64,000 nt of DNA, from assembly GCA_033782935.1 (NCBI GenBank), contig JAWQEG010000003.1, positions 4,104,501 to 4,168,500 of the forward strand, in the 5' to 3' direction. Position numbers and translations under genes: made by a program. Each line of letters starts with the position of its first letter. Within the stretch, counting starts at the first letter, position 1. Positions 60,901 through 64,000 of the stretch are shown here, piece after piece. Below the pieces are notes generated by a model that was given only the letters and a program-made list of their open reading frames with translations, did no database searches and was not told where the DNA came from. The stretch comes from Petrolisthes cinctipes (taxonomy: Eukaryota > Arthropoda > Malacostraca > Decapoda > Porcellanidae).

Positions 60901-63900
60901 GTCGATATGTGCATGCATGTTCTGTACTCGTTTATATCTCAAATACAGGCTCAAAACACCCGAAAATTCGATATTTTGGGGTCCCAGAAGCGATCTGTAC
61001 ATGCCTACTCCATGTTAGAGTATTTACAAAATACAGGCCCAAAACACGCTGAAAATCGATATTTTAGATGCCCAAAGTCAATATGTGCATGTATCTTCTG
61101 TACCCGTTTATATCTCAAATTCAGGCTCAAAACACCCGAAAATTCAATATTTTGGGGTCCTAGAAGCAATCTGTACATGCATACTCAGTGCTAGAATATT
61201 TTCAAAATATAGGCTAAAAACATGCTAAAAATAGATATTTTAGGTGCCAAAAAGTCGATATCTCAAATTAAGGCCCAAAACACCCGAAAATTCGATATTT
61301 AGGGGTCCCAGAAGCGATCTGTACATGCCTACTCAGTGCTAGAATGTTTTCAAAATTTAGGCTCAAAACATGCTCAAAATCGATATTTTAGGTGCCCAAA
61401 AGTCGATATGTGCATGCATCTTCTGTACTCGTTTATATCTCAAATTCAGGCTCAAAACACCCGAAAACTCGATATTTTAGGGTCCCAGAAGCGATCTGTA
61501 TATGCCTACCTAGTGCTAGAATATTTTCAAAATATAGGCTAAAAACATGCAAAAAATCGATATTTTAGGTGCGTAAAGGCGATATCTCAAATTAAGGCCC
61601 AAAACACCCGAAAATTCGATATTTAGGGGTCCCAGAAGCAATCTGTACATGCCTACTCAGTGCTAGAATATTTTCAAAATATATGCTAAAAACATGCTAA
61701 AAATCGATATTTTAGGTGCCAAAAAGTCGATATCTCAAATTCAGTCCCAAAACACCAGAAAATTCGATATTTATGGGTCCCAGAAGGGATCTGTACATGC
61801 CTACTCCGTGTTAGAGTATTTTCAAAATACAGCCCAAAAACATACTGAAAAACGATCTTTTAGGTGCCCAAAAGTCGATATGTGCATGCATCTTCTGTAC
61901 CCGTTTATATCTCAAATTCTGGCCCTAAACACCCGAAAATTCGATATTTTGGGGTCCCAGAAGCGATCTGTACATGCCTACTCCGTGTTAGAGTATTTTC
62001 AAAATAAAGGCCCAAAACATGCTGAAAATCGATATTTTAGATGCCCAAAGTCAATATGTGCATGTATCTTCTGTACCAGTTTATACCTCAAATTCAGGCT
62101 CAAAACACCCGAAAATGCAATATTTTGGGGTTCCAAAAGCAATCTGTACATGCCTACTCAGTGCTAGAATATTTTCAAAATATAGGCTAAAAACATGCTA
62201 AAAATCGATATTTTAGGTACCAAAAAGTTGATATCTCAAATTCAGTCCCAAAACACCCGAAAATTCGATATTTAGGGGTCCCAGAAGGGATCGGTACATG
62301 TCTACTCAGTGCTAGAATATTTTCAAAATATAGGCTAAAAAAAATGCTAAAAATCGATATTTTAGGTGCCAAAAAGTCGATATCTCAAATTCAGTCCCAA
62401 AACACCCGAAAATTCTATATTTATGGGTCCCAGAAGGGATCTGTACATGCCTACTCCGTGTTAGAGTATTTTCAAAATACAGCCCAAAAACATACTGAAA
62501 ATCGATCTTTTAGGTGCCCAAAAGTCGATATGTGCATGCATCTTCTGTACCCGTTTATATCTCAAATTCTGGCCCTAAACACCCGAAAATTCGATATTTT
62601 GAGGTCCCAGAAGCGATCTGTACATGCCTACTATGTGGTAGAGTATTTTCATAATTCAGGCCCAAAACATGCTGAAAATCGATATTTTTGGTGGCCAAAG
62701 TCAATATATGTATGCATCTTCTATACTCGTTTATATCTCAAATTCAGGCTCAAAACACCCGAAAATTCGATATTTTGGGGTCCCAGAAGCGATCTGTACA
62801 TGCCTACTCAATGCTAGAATGTTTTTAAAATATAGGCTCAAAACATTCTCAAAATCGATATTTTAGGTGCCCAAAAGTCGATATGTGCATGCATCTTCTG
62901 TACTCGTTTATATCTCAAATTCAAGCTCAAAACACCCGAAAATTCGATATTTTAGGGTCCCAGAAGCGATCTGTACATGCCTACTCAGTGCTAGAATATT
63001 ATCAAAATATAGGCTCAAAACATGCTAAAAATCGATATTTTAGGTGCGTAAAGGCGATATCTCAAATTCAGGCCCAAAACACCCAAAAATTCGATATTTT
63101 GGGGTCACAGAAGCGATCTGTAAATGCCTACTCCGTGTTAGAGTATTTTCAAAATACAGGCCCAAAACATGCTCAAAATCGATGTTTTAGGTGGCCAAAA
63201 GTCGATATGTGCATGCATCTTCAGTACCCGTTTATATTTCAAATTCAGGCTCAAAACACCCGAAAATTCTATATTTTAGGGTCCCAGAAGCGATCTGTAT
63301 ATGCCTACCTAGTGCTAAAATATTTTCAAAATATAGGATTAAAACATGCTAAAAATCGATATTTTAGGTGCGTAATGGCGATATCTCAAATTAAGGCCCA
63401 AAACACCCGAAAATTCGATATTTAGGGGTCCCAGAAGCAATCTGTACATGCCTACTCAGTGCTAGAATATTTTCAAAATATAGACTAAAAACATGCTAAA
63501 AATCGATATTTTAGGTGCCAAAAAGTCGATATCTCAAATTCAGTCCCAAAACACCCGATAATTCGATATTTATGGGTCCCAGAAGGGATCTGTACATGCC
63601 TACTCCGTGTTAGAGTATTTTCAAAATACAGCCCACAAACATACTGAAAATCGATCTTTTAGGTGCCCAAAAGTCGATATGTGCATGCATCTTCAGTACC
63701 CGTTTATATCTCAAATTCTGGCCCTAAACACCCGAAAATTCGATATTTTGGGGTCCTAGAAGCGATCTGTACATGCCTACTCCGTGTTAGAGTATTTTCA
63801 AAATACAGGCCCAAAACATGCTGAAAATCGATATTTTAGATGCCCAAAGTCAATATGTGCATGTATCTTCTGTACCCGTTTATACCTCAAATTCAGGCTC

Positions 63901-64000
63901 ATAACACCCGAAAATTCAATATTTTGGGGTCCCAGAAGCAATCTGTACATGCCTACTCAGTGCTAGAATATTTTCAAAATATAGGCTAAAAACATGTTAA

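Larger units (their letters stand above)
59919..64000 (+). repeat. Satellite array, right block
   Basis: Same satellite family continuing after retroelement copy 2 to the window end. The first ~600 bp match the start of the middle block (39,894-40,490) almost base for base; at about 60,519 the order of monomers changes and the two diverge. Contains a locally duplicated 353-bp dimer (about 60,230-60,890) and a ~650-bp spaced four-monomer repeat (about 61,694-62,340 against 62,344-62,990). No gene is visible. Confidence 0.96.

Noticed and set aside
1..64000. A CRISPR-like array of regularly spaced repeats
   Set aside because: The whole 147-177 bp unit is repeated, with no unique spacers between short repeats, and there are no cas genes. 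This is tandem satellite.
1..64000. tRNA, rRNA or snRNA genes
   Set aside because: No cloverleaf-like segment with A/B boxes and no rRNA-like conserved stretch was seen; the only tRNA-related sequence is the 14-base PBS.

Overview
This window is eukaryotic heterochromatin. About 48 of its 64 kb is one AT-rich satellite family in head-to-tail array on a single orientation, and the remaining ~16 kb is two nearly identical copies of one LTR retrotransposon embedded in that array. No host protein-coding gene, tRNA or rRNA gene was found. An animal genome, probably an invertebrate, is suggested by the long uninterrupted satellite, the Ty3/Gypsy-type element with a primer-binding site that fits a tRNA-Leu 3' end, and the many intact CpGs in the satellite. 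Species and chromosome cannot be read from the sequence; a centromeric or pericentromeric location is an inference.

Layout: 1-31,898 satellite; 31,899-39,893 retroelement copy 1; 39,894-51,974 satellite; 51,975-59,918 retroelement copy 2; 59,919-64,000 satellite. Monomers fall into four length classes: A 177 bp, B 176 bp, C 147 bp and D 148 bp. C and D lack the same 29-bp block that A and B carry. Monomers are assembled into higher-order repeats (HORs). The clearest is a 20-monomer, 3,299-bp HOR present three times from 40,072 to 50,969; its middle copy carries an extra 1,001-bp, 6-monomer duplication. Shorter HORs occur elsewhere: 854 bp (5-mer) near 3.9-5.7 kb, 1,649 bp (10-mer) near 27.3-30.3 kb, and a long-range repeat spaced ~4,569 bp between 10.6 and 16.3 kb.

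The retroelement lies on the minus strand: 607-bp LTRs, PBS, a short gag-like ORF, and remnants of protease, reverse transcriptase, RNase H and integrase in the Ty3/Gypsy order, followed by an unassigned ORF and a 50-bp tandem repeat. The pol region is broken by frameshifts and stops and has altered catalytic residues, although the two LTRs of each copy differ at only two positions. Both copies have the same 4-bp target duplication at the same place in a B monomer and share the same LTR differences. They therefore arose by duplication of one insertion together with flanking satellite, spaced 20,076 bp apart, and not by two insertions. Coordinates and identities were read by eye, so block boundaries are approximate except where a junction is explicit.
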